The notes: generated from the sequence alone by a model not told the origin. DNA of 64,000 nt from Halobellus captivus (GCF_003697845.1 NZ_RDQE01000001.1:310001-374000); one strand, 5' to 3'; positions 54,089-63,999 are shown, counted from the stretch's first letter. A program made the numbers and translations.

Positions 54089-54160
54089 CGGCGCATCTCG
54101 CGGACCTCTCCGCTTAAATACGGACGAAATCCCCTCCTCGTTCCCCCCAGGGATGGACGC

Positions 54161-56851
54161 CTACTCCACGATGTCGATCGCGGGGCGACCGGGTTCGGCG
54201 TGGCGGGCCGTCTCCGGATCGGCGTCCGCGGCGCGCTCGACGACGACGGGGGCGTCGAACTCGCGTTCGACCAGCCAGGCGGCCGCGCGCAGCGCGGCGT
54301 ACTCCTCGTCGCCCGAGAGCGTCTCGGAGAGCGCCTCCCGCTCCGCCTGGAGATCCTGTCCGTAAGAGGCGGCCTCGTCGCCCTGCTCGCGGATGTGGTC
54401 TTCGGCCATCAGCTCGCCGATCAGGTTGTCGGCGTCGCTGTCGATCGCGATCTCGAGCGCGTCGTACTTCCAGTCGGGCGCGACGACGACGTCGATCCGC
54501 TCGGGGTCCTCGATCCCGGCGACCTCGACGATGTCGCGCACGTCCTCGCGGGTGTTCGCCACCAGCCGCCGGCGACGCTCGACCGTCCCGCGGTCGGCGG
54601 TCGCGCTCGGCCAGTCGGCCTCGACGACGAACCCGTCGCGGCCGAGCGTCTCCCACAGCTCCTCGGCGAGGTGCGGGGCGACCGGGGCGAGCAGGCGGAT
54701 CGCGGCGTCCAGCCCGCGCTCGTAGACCGTCGGATTCGGCTCCGCATGCTCTCGATATCCACGGAGCGTCCGAACGAGGTCCTGCGTCTCGCGTAACGCG
54801 ACGTTGAACGTGAGGTCGTCGTACTCGTCGCCGGCGATGACGACGGCGGCGTCGACCTCGTCGGCGACGTACTCGTCGACGGTGTCGCGGTCGGCGTCCG
54901 CGCCAGTGGTCGCCACGTCGCCGGCGGCGTAGCCCTCGACGAGGTCGGCGAGCCGGGCCAGGAACCGGTGGGTCGACTTGACGCCCTCCTCGGACCAGTC
55001 GAAGTCGCGCTCGGGCTGGGCGGCCTGCATCATGAACAGTCGGGCCGTGTCCGCGCCGTACTCGTCGACGATCCGCTGGGGCGAGACGACGTTGCCCTTG
55101 GATTTGGACATCTTCTCGCCCTCGAGTTGGACCATCCCCTGTGCGAGCAGGTTCGTGAACGGCTCGCGGTGTTCGAGCCCCTCCTCGTCCGCGAGCACCT
55201 TGGTGAAGAAGCGCGAGTACAGCAGATGCATCACGGCGTGTTCGATGCCGCCGACGTACTGGTCGACCGGCATCCAGTCGTTGGCCCGCTCCAGATCGAA
55301 GGGGGCGTCCTCGAGGTCCGGCGAGACGTATCGCAGGAAGTACCACGAGGAGTCGACGAACGTGTCCATCGTGTCGGTCTCGCGGATCGCGTCCGCGCCG
55401 CACTCCGGACACGTCGTCGCCTTCCACTCCTCGGCGGCGTCGAGCGGGTTGCCGGTCGTGTTGATGAACTCGGGCAGTTCGACGGGGAGGTCCTCGTCGG
55501 GCACCAGGGTCGGCCCGCAGTCCTCACAGTGGATCACCGGGATCGGCGTCCCCCAGTAGCGCTGTCTCGAGATCCCCCAGTCGCGGAGCTGGTACTGCGT
55601 GCTCGCCTCGGCGCTCTCGATCTCCGCGGTCAGCCGTTCGCGGGCGGTCTCGCTGTCGAGCCCGTCGTACTCGCCGGAGTTCACGAGGACGCCGTCCGCC
55701 GTGAACGCCTCCTCGCTCACGTCGGGGACCGTCGGCTCGACGTCGCCGCCCGCCGCGTCGCCGACTTCGTCCTCTCCGGGTTCGGGCGCGATCACCGGAC
55801 GGATCTCGATGCCCTTCTTCGTCGCGAACGCGTGGTCGCGCTCGTCGTGGGCCGGGACGGCCATCAGCGCGCCCGTCCCCACGTCCGAGAGGACGAAGTC
55901 GGCGACGAAGACCGGGATCTCCTCGCCGGTGACCGGGTTCGTGGCGGTCGATCCGGTGTCGACGCCGTTCGGCTCGTCGCCGTCGGGGTCGGCCTCGTGG
56001 TGGACGAACTCGTGGACCGCGTCGTCCTCCTCGGCCAGCCGCTCGCTTATCGGGTGGTCGGGCGCGAGCGCGAAGAACGTCGCGCCGTGGATCGTGTCGA
56101 GGCGGGTCGTGAACGCCGTGACGGGACCGTGACCTTCCACGACGAAATCCACCTCACTGCCGTGCTGGCGGCCGATCCAGTTGCGCTGCATCTGGCGGAC
56201 CGAGTTGGGCCATCCCTCCAGGTCGTCGATGGCGTCGAGCAGCTCGTCCGCGTACTCGGTGATCTCCAGGAACCACTGGTCCAGGTCGCGGGTCTCGACC
56301 GGCGTGTCACACCGCCAGCACAGCTCCGCCTCGCCCTCGACCTGCTCGTCGGCGAGCACCGTCTCACAGGAGGGACACCAGTTCACCTCGGCCTCGCGGC
56401 GCTCGACGAGTCCGGCGTCGGAGAACCGCGAGAAGAGCCACTGGTTCCACTCGTAGTACTCCGGAGTACAGGTGGTGACCTCCCGGTCCCAGTCGTAGCC
56501 GAACCCCATCGACTTCATCTGGCCGCGCATCGTGTCGATGCAGTCGAACGTCCAGTCGCGGGGGTTGGTGTCGCGCTCCTTCGCGGCGTTTTCGGCCGGG
56601 AGGCCGAAGGCGTCCCACCCCATCGGGTGAAGCACGTCGTCGCCGCACATTCGGCGGTAGCGGGCGTACGCGTCCGTGATCGTGTAGTTTCGGACGTGGC
56701 CCATGTGGAGCTTCCCGGACGGATACGGGTACATCCCGAGGACGTACGTCGGGTCGTCGACGTCGTCCGGCGTGCGGTACACGGAGGCGTCCGTCCACGC
56801 CTCCTGCCACCGACTCTCGACCGCGGTGTGGTCGTAGGGCTCCTGAGACAT
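54161..56851 (-). CDS. leuS: Leucyl-tRNA synthetase, bacterial type
   Basis: 896 residues, class Ia. HMGH (residues 49-52) is the HIGH motif, and KMSKSKGNV completes the ATP site. The sequence VRNYTITDAYARYRRMCGDD and HPMGWDAFGLPAENAAKERD is of the bacterial LeuRS type, a known haloarchaeal replacement of the archaeal enzyme. An editing (CP1) domain with the conserved AVPAHDERDHAFA lies around 225-420. A zinc-like knuckle CPSCETVLADEQVE and CWRCDTP is present. The start MSQEPYDHTAVESRW matches homologues; a TATATAAG lies only four bases before it, too close to serve it in the usual way. Confidence 0.95.
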   Translation of the reverse strand: MSQEPYDHTAVESRWQEAWTDASVYRTPDDVDDPTYVLGMYPYPSGKLHMGHVRNYTITDAYARYRRMCGDDVLHPMGWDAFGLPAENAAKERDTNPRDWTFDCIDTMRGQMKSMGFGYDWDREVTTCTPEYYEWNQWLFSRFSDAGLVERREAEVNWCPSCETVLADEQVEGEAELCWRCDTPVETRDLDQWFLEITEYADELLDAIDDLEGWPNSVRQMQRNWIGRQHGSEVDFVVEGHGPVTAFTTRLDTIHGATFFALAPDHPISERLAEEDDAVHEFVHHEADPDGDEPNGVDTGSTATNPVTGEEIPVFVADFVLSDVGTGALMAVPAHDERDHAFATKKGIEIRPVIAPEPGEDEVGDAAGGDVEPTVPDVSEEAFTADGVLVNSGEYDGLDSETARERLTAEIESAEASTQYQLRDWGISRQRYWGTPIPVIHCEDCGPTLVPDEDLPVELPEFINTTGNPLDAAEEWKATTCPECGADAIRETDTMDTFVDSSWYFLRYVSPDLEDAPFDLERANDWMPVDQYVGGIEHAVMHLLYSRFFTKVLADEEGLEHREPFTNLLAQGMVQLEGEKMSKSKGNVVSPQRIVDEYGADTARLFMMQAAQPERDFDWSEEGVKSTHRFLARLADLVEGYAAGDVATTGADADRDTVDEYVADEVDAAVVIAGDEYDDLTFNVALRETQDLVRTLRGYREHAEPNPTVYERGLDAAIRLLAPVAPHLAEELWETLGRDGFVVEADWPSATADRGTVERRRRLVANTREDVRDIVEVAGIEDPERIDVVVAPDWKYDALEIAIDSDADNLIGELMAEDHIREQGDEAASYGQDLQAEREALSETLSGDEEYAALRAAAWLVEREFDAPVVVERAADADPETARHAEPGRPAIDIVE

Positions 56852-56998
56852 CTGCTTATATACTCGTGATGCGGTCGGCGTCGTATAGCTTTCCATCCGC
56901 AGGGAAGCCGACGAACCGCGACGGGGCGTCGACGTCGCGGTCACCGAGGGTCGATCGTGGTCTGCGGCCGATGGATTCTCGTCCCCGCCCACGGACGC

Positions 56999-58234
56999 AT
57001 GGATATGGACCACGTCGAAACGCTAGAGTGTACGCTCTGTGGTGCCGAGTACGACCCCGACCAGGTGATCTACACCTGTCCCGAACACCCGGGCGTGAAG
57101 GGTATCCTCGAGGTGAAATACGACTACGAACGGGTGCTCGATCGGTTCGACGAACCCCTCGACGGGAGGATCGGCTCGCAGTGGAAGTACCGGGCGTTCC
57201 TCCCCGTCGCCGACGATGTCGAACCCGTGACGCTCGGCGAGGGCGGCACTCCCCTCCTCGACGCCCCCCGACTCGGCGACGAACTCGGCGTCGACCTGCG
57301 TGTGAAGGACGACGGCCGGAATCCAACCGGCGTGTTGAAGGACCGCGCGACCGGCGTCTCGACCACCAAGGCGAGGGAGTTCGGGATCGACGTCGTCACC
57401 TGCGCCTCCACCGGAAACGCCGCCGCGTCGCTCGCCGGCTTCGCCGCCCGCGGCGGCTTCGACTGTCGCCTGTTCGTTCCCGGCGACGCTCCCGAGGGGA
57501 AGCTGGCACAGCCGCTCGTCTACGGCGCGGACGTCCTCGGCGTCCGCGGCAGCTACGACGAGGCGTACGACCTCAGCATGGAGGTCACCGAGGAGTTCGG
57601 CTGGTACAACCGCAACGCCGCGGTCAACCCCTTCCAGGTCGAGGGGAAACGGACCGTGGGCCACGAGCTGGCCGAACAAACCCGTGGAGAGGTCCCCGAC
57701 TGGCTCGTCTTCTCGATGGGCGACGGCTGTACCATCGCCGGCGGCTGGAAGGGCTTTCGCGAGTTCGCCGACCTCGACCTCGTCGAGGAGGCTCCACGGA
57801 TGCTCGGCGTCCAGGCCGAGGGCGCGAGCGCGATCCACGACGCCTTCCACGAACACGACGACGTCGACGAGGTCGCCGACACCGTCGCCGACAGCATCTC
57901 GGTCGGTCGCCCCCGAAACACGGTGAAGGCGTGTTCGGCGCTCGAGGAGAGCGACGGGGAGTCGCTGCTCGTGAGCGACGAGGAGATCCTCGCGGCGGAG
58001 TCGCTTCTGGGGCGAACCGAGGGGATCTACGCCGAACCCGCCGCGGCCACCCCGGTCGCCGGTCTCCGAAAGGCGCGCGAGGCGGGGATCGTCGAGGCGG
58101 GCGAGTCGGTCGCCGTCGTCGTCACCGGAACCGGACTGAAGGACACGCAGAGCGCGATGCGAGCCGGCGGCGAGGTCGCTGCCGTCGATCCCGACGTCCG
58201 GGAGGTGATCGAGCGATACGGCGAGGGAAGCTGA
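56999..58234 (+). CDS. thrC: Threonine synthase (second copy in window)
   Basis: 411 residues. An N-terminal zinc-binding pair CTLCGAEYDPDQVIYTCPEH is followed by the PLP core: Lys114 in NPTGVLKDRA, CASTGNAAASLAGFAARGGF as the phosphate loop and VVTGTGLKDTQSA at the end. It closely resembles haloarchaeal threonine synthase that makes threonine from O-phosphohomoserine. It is divergent from leuS. It starts at MDMDHVETLE; either ATG (56999 or 57005) is possible. Confidence 0.93.
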   Translation: MDMDHVETLECTLCGAEYDPDQVIYTCPEHPGVKGILEVKYDYERVLDRFDEPLDGRIGSQWKYRAFLPVADDVEPVTLGEGGTPLLDAPRLGDELGVDLRVKDDGRNPTGVLKDRATGVSTTKAREFGIDVVTCASTGNAAASLAGFAARGGFDCRLFVPGDAPEGKLAQPLVYGADVLGVRGSYDEAYDLSMEVTEEFGWYNRNAAVNPFQVEGKRTVGHELAEQTRGEVPDWLVFSMGDGCTIAGGWKGFREFADLDLVEEAPRMLGVQAEGASAIHDAFHEHDDVDEVADTVADSISVGRPRNTVKACSALEESDGESLLVSDEEILAAESLLGRTEGIYAEPAAATPVAGLRKAREAGIVEAGESVAVVVTGTGLKDTQSAMRAGGEVAAVDPDVREVIERYGEGS

Positions 58235-58244
58235 TCCGACGGCC

Positions 58245-60563
58245 CTACAGCTTTTCCGCGTCCCGAGCCTGCTCGGCGCGCCGGTCGGCCTGTTCCAGCC
58301 GGTTTCCGGCCGCGTTCGAGAGTCCGGGCGGAAGCCCGCTTCGAGCCGCCTCCAGCCGCTCGGAGACGCGCTGGAGCCGCTCGGCGACGACCTCGAGCTG
58401 TCGGTCCGTGTTCCCCCGGTCGCCCTCGCGAGCCCGCTCCTCGGCCCGCTCTGCGGCGTCGACGACGGCCGCGAGCGCGCGCTCGAGCCCCTGAACCGCG
58501 TTTTCGGGACCGCCACCGGAGCCGCTCGAGCCGCCCGAGTCGTCGGTTCCGGAGGACCCGCCGCTTCCGCCGTTACCGTCGTCGTCATCGTCGCCGTCAT
58601 CGCTGTCGTCGCCATCATCGCCGTCGTCGTCATCTCCGTCGTCGCCGTCCTCCGCGTCGGCCGCCGCCGCGACCGCCGCGCGCGTCTCCTCCGCGATGTC
58701 GGCTAAAAAGCCTGCGAGCGGCGCCTTCCCGGTCTCGGGGCGGTCGATCCGGACGCCGCCCTCGGCTGCCGGGTCGGGATTGACCCGGTACGCGCCGACC
58801 TCGTCGTCGGCGTCGCGCACCTCTGTCGTGTAGGCACCCCCGGAATGGACGTACACCGCGTCCGATCCCTCCGTCGACGACTCGTATATCCGGCCCGCGA
58901 AGTCGTCCTCGAGGGCCGTCCCGACCACGTCGGTCTCCGATCCGTCGTCCGTGATCTCCAGTTTCGTCGCGTCCTCGCGCGCGACGAGCGGGATCTCCCC
59001 GTCGACGCCGGCGACCGTCACCGGGTCGGTCTCGTCCTCGGCCGGATCGACGGCAAGCCGCTCGCTGTGCGGGGCCCGTCCCGCGCCGTTGACAGTGAGC
59101 CGGTGGTCGCCGCTCTCGACGTCGCGAACGACCGCGACGCCGCCGAACGTCGGCACGGCCTCCGGGTCGCTCTCCAGGAGGGCGACCGACTCGACGCCGG
59201 ATTCCGTGGTCGTCAGCCCCTCGTTCTCGGGGGCGTCGTCGCTCGTGACGGCGTCCGTGACGCGCGCCACGACGGTGTTGACCGGCGTGGGGTCGCCGAT
59301 CGCGTCGTACCGGTCGGCCAGCTCCGCGCGGTGGTTCGGCGCGGTGATGTCGGCGGCCGGGTTGTCGTACCGCGGCTGCTCCCACGGCACCCCGGTCGTC
59401 GTGAGGTGACCCGCGACCGCGTCCTCGACCGCCCGTGGAACCGCGAACTCGAAGCTCAGCTGCGGGCCGACGAACGCGTCGATGTCCTCGAGTTCCGCGC
59501 TGGCGACGAGGTCGTACGGGACGGTCGCGCTTCGTCCGTCGCTCCCTCCACCGTCGGCGTCGCCGTCGCCAGCCTCGCCTCCTTCGACGCGTTCGGCGTG
59601 CTCGAAGGCGATCCCCGTCTCACGCAGCGGGAGGTCGGTCGGCGGCGACGTCAGCGCGTCGAGCGAGCGCACGGTGAGCGCGGCGTCGATCAGCGACTCG
59701 GGATCGACCGCGGGGAGTCGGTCGTGGTCATAGACGGGCGCGCCCTCGTACTCCGGGACGACGAACGGGAGCCGCGCGCCCTCGTCGCGGGGGAGCCCGT
59801 AGGCGAGCGGCACCTCCGCGAGGTCCGCGATCCCCTCGATCGCGGAGTTCGTGACGTCCGCGAGCAGCCCGTCGGCGCTCACGCGCTGGAACCGGTCGGG
59901 CACCTCGTTGACCGACAGCGTCGAGGAGTGCGAGCCGAGCTCCGGGAGGATCCGCGGGACCCGGTCGGGGTCCGGATCGAGGAACTCGTTGTTGGGAACC
60001 CGCCGGGAGTGCGAGCTGGCGACGTACAGCTGCGGCTCGTCGGTGTCGCGATCGACGAAGACGTGGAGCACCTCCCAGTCGTGCCAGTGGAAGTTGGCGG
60101 TGAACTGGTCGAACGCGGAGTAGAACCAGAACTGAACGACGTCGAGCGGGGAGTCCTCGTACTCGACGCCGTGGTAGAAGACGGTCGGGTCCGGCGGGGC
60201 CGGCGTCTCGTCCGGATCGCCCGCGGTCCCCTCGAACCGCTCGTGATAGCCGTTCAGCGCGTCGAAGCCGTCGACGACCGTCTCGCCGTCGCGCTCGCTC
60301 GTGTAGGGTTGCGGGTCCGTCGGGAACCACGGCTCGTGGACGTCGAAGTACAGCGCCGGGGCGAACCGCGTCGCGAGCTCGCGGACGCGGTCGTCGTCCA
60401 TCCCGGCCGTCCCGGCGTCGGTCCCCCGTTCGAGGGCCGAACAGCCCGCGAGCGAGGTCGCACCCGCGCCGCCGACCGCGGCGAGGAACGCCCGGCGGCC
60501 GAGAACTGCCCGCCGATCGAGGGTCGTTCGATCGGCCGTCGTTCGGGAGCCTTCCGATGTCAT
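58245..60563 (-). CDS. Tat-exported lipoprotein-like protein, Vps62-like core
   Basis: 772 residues. The N terminus has a twin-arginine signal (GRRAFLAAVGG) and lipobox-like LAGC at about residues 32-42, so it should be exported folded and lipid-anchored. Residues 60-300 contain ALYFDVHEPWFPTDPQPYTS and FQFTANFHWHDWEVLHVFVD-like segments, resembling the DUF946/Vps62 family (actual motif NFHWHDWEVLHVFVD). The middle is beta-rich; residues 630-700 are an Asp/Gly/Ser low-complexity stretch; the end is a helical coiled coil. Function unknown. Confidence 0.78.
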   Translation of the reverse strand: MTSEGSRTTADRTTLDRRAVLGRRAFLAAVGGAGATSLAGCSALERGTDAGTAGMDDDRVRELATRFAPALYFDVHEPWFPTDPQPYTSERDGETVVDGFDALNGYHERFEGTAGDPDETPAPPDPTVFYHGVEYEDSPLDVVQFWFYSAFDQFTANFHWHDWEVLHVFVDRDTDEPQLYVASSHSRRVPNNEFLDPDPDRVPRILPELGSHSSTLSVNEVPDRFQRVSADGLLADVTNSAIEGIADLAEVPLAYGLPRDEGARLPFVVPEYEGAPVYDHDRLPAVDPESLIDAALTVRSLDALTSPPTDLPLRETGIAFEHAERVEGGEAGDGDADGGGSDGRSATVPYDLVASAELEDIDAFVGPQLSFEFAVPRAVEDAVAGHLTTTGVPWEQPRYDNPAADITAPNHRAELADRYDAIGDPTPVNTVVARVTDAVTSDDAPENEGLTTTESGVESVALLESDPEAVPTFGGVAVVRDVESGDHRLTVNGAGRAPHSERLAVDPAEDETDPVTVAGVDGEIPLVAREDATKLEITDDGSETDVVGTALEDDFAGRIYESSTEGSDAVYVHSGGAYTTEVRDADDEVGAYRVNPDPAAEGGVRIDRPETGKAPLAGFLADIAEETRAAVAAAADAEDGDDGDDDDGDDGDDSDDGDDDDDGNGGSGGSSGTDDSGGSSGSGGGPENAVQGLERALAAVVDAAERAEERAREGDRGNTDRQLEVVAERLQRVSERLEAARSGLPPGLSNAAGNRLEQADRRAEQARDAEKL

Positions 60564-60589
60564 TCCGTTCGGAGACGAATACAGAGGGG

Positions 60590-60598
60590 AATAAGCCT
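60590..60598 (-). promoter_or_regulatory. TATA-like element of the Tat-exported protein gene
   Basis: Minus-strand GGCTTATTC, about 31 bases before the start at 60563. The divergent SHOCT gene has GGTATTTGC near 60615-60623 at a similar distance from its own ATG. Confidence 0.4.
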
Positions 60599-60646
60599 TC
60601 TGACGCCGGGGGAAGGTATTTGCGCGCGGGACCGCCACTCCCGGAC

Positions 60647-61048
60647 ATGGACTCGAAGCGAGCCCTCTACTACGCCGCGATCGCGATCGGCGCGCTGATC
60701 GCGGTCAGCGTCCTCGTCTCCGTCGTCTCGGCGATCCTGAGCCTCGCGTGGGCGGTCGTCTCCGGGATCGTCTCGATCGCCGTCCTCGCCGGGATCGTCT
60801 ACGTCGCCTACAAGGCCGGTTCGTGGCTGTCGGGCGGTAGCGGCGATGCCTCGACTTCGATCGACTCGATCGATGGATCGCGGTCCACATCGACCGGGAC
60901 GCAGTCCTCCACGGACCGGCAGGACAGGCTCCGTCGGCAGTACGTCGAGGGCGAGATCGACGAGGCGGAGTTCGAGCGTCGGATCACCCGGGAACTGGAG
61001 AGCGAGGACCTCGACGATATCGAGCGGGAACTCGAACGGGAGCGGTGA
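60647..61048 (+). CDS. Two-helix membrane protein with SHOCT domain
   Basis: 133 residues. Hydrophobic segments at about 7-30 and 33-55 form a membrane hairpin; a Ser/Thr-rich linker leads to a C-terminal SHOCT domain, DRLRRQYVEGEIDEAEFERR, a short helical module found at the ends of many membrane proteins and thought to aid oligomerisation. The end is a charged helix ERELERER. Function unknown; it is divergent from the Tat-lipoprotein gene. Confidence 0.8.
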   Translation: MDSKRALYYAAIAIGALIAVSVLVSVVSAILSLAWAVVSGIVSIAVLAGIVYVAYKAGSWLSGGSGDASTSIDSIDGSRSTSTGTQSSTDRQDRLRRQYVEGEIDEAEFERRITRELESEDLDDIERELERER

Positions 61049-61162
61049 GCGGGAGCTCGAGGACTCGCGTGCAGTCGAAATCGCACGAGAGATGAAACGG
61101 AAGTAGACAAAACGGAAGGGGACACTTCGATCGGTATCGAGGTGTACGCGATTCGCAGGATA

Positions 61163-61170
61163 GTTTTATT
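61163..61170 (+). promoter_or_regulatory. TATA-like element of the beta-propeller gene
   Basis: GTTTTATT, about 28 bases before the ATG at 61195, supporting that start over the in-frame GTG at 61192. Confidence 0.45.
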
Positions 61171-61194
61171 GGGATTCCAACACGTGAAGGAGTG

Positions 61195-62607
61195 ATGGGT
61201 ACGGACAAAACGGGGAATACTAACCCAGGAAACGGGCTACGCCGTCGGAGGCTACTGCAAACGACAGCAGCGGTAGGATTCAGCGCAGTTGCCACGACTG
61301 GCGAAGCGGTTACTGCACAGACTTCCGGCGGCATCGACTGGGAGTTCGAAACGGGCAACAACGTCAGAGCGGGGCCGACGGTGGTCAACGACACGGTGTA
61401 TGGCGGCAGCTGGAACGGAACGGTCTACGCGGTTGACTCCGAGAGCGGCGAGGAGGTTTGGAGCTATCGTACGGACGGATCGATCCGCGGGTCTCCATCA
61501 GTCGTTAACGGTACGCTCTACGTCGGCAGTAGCGATAACAGGCTGTACGCTCTCGATGCGACCGAAGGAACCGAACAGTGGCAATACGAGACCGGCCCAG
61601 TACTGGACTTCGAAGGCGTTCCTTCCTCCCCGACAGTTAAGGAGGGAACCGTCTACGTGGGCAACCGGTTCGAAGGCGATCGCGGCGTGGGCGTTTACGC
61701 GCTGGCGGCCGAATCCGGTGATCCCAGGTGGACGTTCGAGACTGAAGGTTCGGTACAGTCGTCTCCGACGGTGGTCGACGGAACGGTATACGTAGGCTCC
61801 GACGACGAGAAACTCTATGCGTTGGCGGCTGACACTGGGGAGGAAGAATGGACGGTGGATACTGACACCGGAATCAGATCGTCGCCGACCGTAGTCGACG
61901 GAACGATCGTCGTCGCCGGCCGAAAACTGTATGCCGTCGACGCGAACAGCGGAAACGTTTCGTGGACGGTCGAGACGGGCGTCACCCAGTCGTCTCCGAC
62001 GGTGCGCGGCGGGACGGTATACGTCGGCGGTTCCGATAGCCTCCTGTACGCGGTGGAGATGGATTCGGGAGAGATCCGTTGGACCGAGAACGTCGGTAGT
62101 GCTACCCGCCGGTCTTCGCCGACGGTGGCTGACGGGATGGTCTTCATCGGCTCCGAGAGTGGGAACCTATCCGCCGTCGAGGCCGAAAACGGAAACGTCG
62201 ACTGGCAGGTGGACACCGGAGCACCGATCCGGTCATCGCCGACGGTGGTCGACGGGACGGTATACGTCGGCAACGATGGCGGAAGGTTGTTGGCCATCAA
62301 CGGGAACGTGTCCGGCTCTAGTGAGGATTCACGAGTGATGCTGGGGACACTCGGCCATCATCACGAATGGGCCGAGACCGATCCGGACGGTGACGTCGAG
62401 ACTGATAGTATGAGTCAGTCAACTACCGGAGGAGCAGAAGCAGTGGTAGACGAAGGCACAGAGACGAACGCTGAACCACCAGTATCGGAGGAAAGTAACG
62501 AAACCGAACCAGCCACACGAGACACAACCGAGGACGTAGACGGATTTACCGCACTGACCGCGATCATCGCAGTCCTCGCTTTGAAATTAACGTCATATCG
62601 ACGTTGA
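61195..62607 (+). CDS. Tat-exported PQQ-like beta-propeller with C-terminal anchor
   Basis: 470 residues. A twin-arginine signal RRRRLLQTTAAVGFSAVATT leads to repeated blades with the pattern SSPTVVDGTVYVGS...LYALAADTGEEEW (about nine copies, residues 45-375), typical of PQQ/BamB-like propellers. An acidic Thr/Ser-rich linker and a hydrophobic tail DGFTALTAIIAVLALKLTSYRR-type follow, like haloarchaeal CTERM anchors with trailing arginines. No tryptophan-docked PQQ site is evident; a scaffold or binding role at the cell surface is plausible. G+C is lower than in neighbours. Confidence 0.85.
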   Translation: MGTDKTGNTNPGNGLRRRRLLQTTAAVGFSAVATTGEAVTAQTSGGIDWEFETGNNVRAGPTVVNDTVYGGSWNGTVYAVDSESGEEVWSYRTDGSIRGSPSVVNGTLYVGSSDNRLYALDATEGTEQWQYETGPVLDFEGVPSSPTVKEGTVYVGNRFEGDRGVGVYALAAESGDPRWTFETEGSVQSSPTVVDGTVYVGSDDEKLYALAADTGEEEWTVDTDTGIRSSPTVVDGTIVVAGRKLYAVDANSGNVSWTVETGVTQSSPTVRGGTVYVGGSDSLLYAVEMDSGEIRWTENVGSATRRSSPTVADGMVFIGSESGNLSAVEAENGNVDWQVDTGAPIRSSPTVVDGTVYVGNDGGRLLAINGNVSGSSEDSRVMLGTLGHHHEWAETDPDGDVETDSMSQSTTGGAEAVVDEGTETNAEPPVSEESNETEPATRDTTEDVDGFTALTAIIAVLALKLTSYRR

Positions 62608-62699
62608 GGACAGAAGCGGACGACGAGCATATTCGAAACACGACGAGACTAAATCGGTTCTCCGATCGAACCACGACCGGTGAACGTCGATGGATCCAC

Positions 62700-63041
62700 C
62701 TAGAACCGGTCGCGAAGCTCCCCGCGGAGGTCCTCGAGGTCGAGGTCCTTCATCGAGAGCAACACCAGCAGGTGGTAGACGAGGTCCGCGCTCTCGTAGG
62801 TGAGCTCCTCGAGATCGTCGTCCTTCGCCGCCAGGATCGCCTCCGTCGACTCCTCGCCGATCTTCTCCAACACCGCGTTCTCGCCCTTCTCATGGGTGAA
62901 GAGCGAGGCGGTGTACGACCCCTCCGGCAGCTCCCGCTTGCGCGACTCGATCGTCGCGAACAGCTCGTCGAGGACCGCGTCGTCGGGGGCTGTCGGGTCT
63001 TCGACGACCCCACGTTCCCCGTTCGCCCCGTCGTCCGTCAC
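62700..63041 (-). CDS. hisE: Phosphoribosyl-ATP pyrophosphatase
   Basis: 113 residues. Second step of histidine biosynthesis: PR-ATP to PR-AMP plus pyrophosphate. The helical MazG-like core is VLEKIGEESTEAILAAKDDD with EExxE metal ligands and YESADLVYHLLVLLS with ExxD. It overlaps the pdxT stop by four bases (63038-63041), so the two are translated together, although they serve different pathways. Confidence 0.93.
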   Translation of the reverse strand: MTDDGANGERGVVEDPTAPDDAVLDELFATIESRKRELPEGSYTASLFTHEKGENAVLEKIGEESTEAILAAKDDDLEELTYESADLVYHLLVLLSMKDLDLEDLRGELRDRF

Positions 63042-63631
63042 GCCTCCACCTCGCTTTCGGGGAAGAACGCGAGGTCGTGGACCCGCGAATCGTCGGTGAG
63101 TTCGGGGTGGAACGAAGTGGCCAGAACGGGGCCGTCCCGCACCGCGACCGGTCGGCCGTCAACCGTCGCGAGCGTCTCGACGCCCTCGCCGACCTCGTCG
63201 ATGAGCGGCGCGCGGATGAACACCGCGTGGAAGGGCTCCGAGAGCCCGTCGACGGGTATCTTCGCCTCGAACGAGTCCTTCTGCCTGCCGAACGCGTTGC
63301 GGTCGACGGAGACGTCGACGAGCCCGAGCGCGTCGACTCGATCGTCCTTCGCGTCCCGAGAGAGGACGATGAGCCCGGCACACGTCGCGAGGACGGGTTT
63401 ACCGGCCTCGACGTGGTCGCGGATCTCGTCCGCGATCCCCTCGCGGTGGATCAGCCGCGAGATCGTCGTCGACTCCCCGCCCGGCATGAGCAACGCGTCG
63501 CAATCGGGGACGATCCCCGAGTCCCGCACCTCGACGACCTCCGCGGACTCGCCGTGTGCGGTCGCGGCGCGGCGGACTGCCTCGGCGTGTTCGGCCACGT
63601 CGCCCTGGACGGCGATGACGCCAGCTTTCAT
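63038..63631 (-). CDS. pdxT: Pyridoxal 5'-phosphate synthase glutaminase subunit
   Basis: 197 residues. It hydrolyses glutamine and passes ammonia to PdxS for vitamin B6 synthesis. The class I glutaminase triad is visible: Cys in VLATCAGLIVLS, His and Glu in ATSFHPELTDD; the substrate loop is LLMPGGESTTISRL. The start MKAGVIAVQGDVAEH matches the family. No pdxS lies nearby. Overlap with hisE implies a small operon. Confidence 0.95.
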   Translation of the reverse strand: MKAGVIAVQGDVAEHAEAVRRAATAHGESAEVVEVRDSGIVPDCDALLMPGGESTTISRLIHREGIADEIRDHVEAGKPVLATCAGLIVLSRDAKDDRVDALGLVDVSVDRNAFGRQKDSFEAKIPVDGLSEPFHAVFIRAPLIDEVGEGVETLATVDGRPVAVRDGPVLATSFHPELTDDSRVHDLAFFPESEVEA

Positions 63632-63723
63632 ACCACCGCTCGGCGGGGCACGTGCAAAAAGGGCGCGCTACCGGGACGAGTGACGGCCACGGTCCCGACT
63701 CCGCTCCCGGGTGGAGAACCGAC

Positions 63724-63999
63724 TCAGTACACGACGAGCGCGAGGTACAGCTGTCCGATCCCCGCGAGCACCATCACCGCGCCGGCGAGCCGTTTCAGCG
63801 TCCCCGAGTGGGTCATGATCCGTCCGGCGTTCGTGAGCAGGCCCATCCCGGTCGCGACCGTCGTCGCGACCATCAGCGCGGCGACGACACCCGCGTAGGT
63901 GCCGAGGAGGAGCACCGCCGCGTCGGTCGGGAGCGCGATCGCTCGGGCGATCACGGCGAGGAAGATCGGCGCGACACAGCCCGCGCCCGCCAGCGCGTA
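63724..63999 (-). CDS. CcdA-like cytochrome c biogenesis membrane protein, 3' part (start outside window)
   Basis: The window holds the last 91 residues; the frame is open at the window end. It begins YALAGAGCVAPIFLAVIARA, matching the CcdA/DsbD membrane pattern of a cysteine and proline after a glycine-rich turn in a transmembrane helix. Two to three further helices (AVLLLGTYAGVVAALMVATT, LAGAVMVLAGIGQLYLALVV) follow. CcdA passes electrons from the cytoplasm to thioredoxin-like proteins outside for heme or thiol chemistry. The rest of the gene cannot be judged. Confidence 0.75.
   Translation of the reverse strand, partial: YALAGAGCVAPIFLAVIARAIALPTDAAVLLLGTYAGVVAALMVATTVATGMGLLTNAGRIMTHSGTLKRLAGAVMVLAGIGQLYLALVVY

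Noticed and set aside
56855-56863. TATATAAG as the promoter of leuS
   Set aside because: It is only a few bases before the chosen ATG, so a transcript started from it would begin inside the coding sequence. It was kept as a note, not a promoter call.
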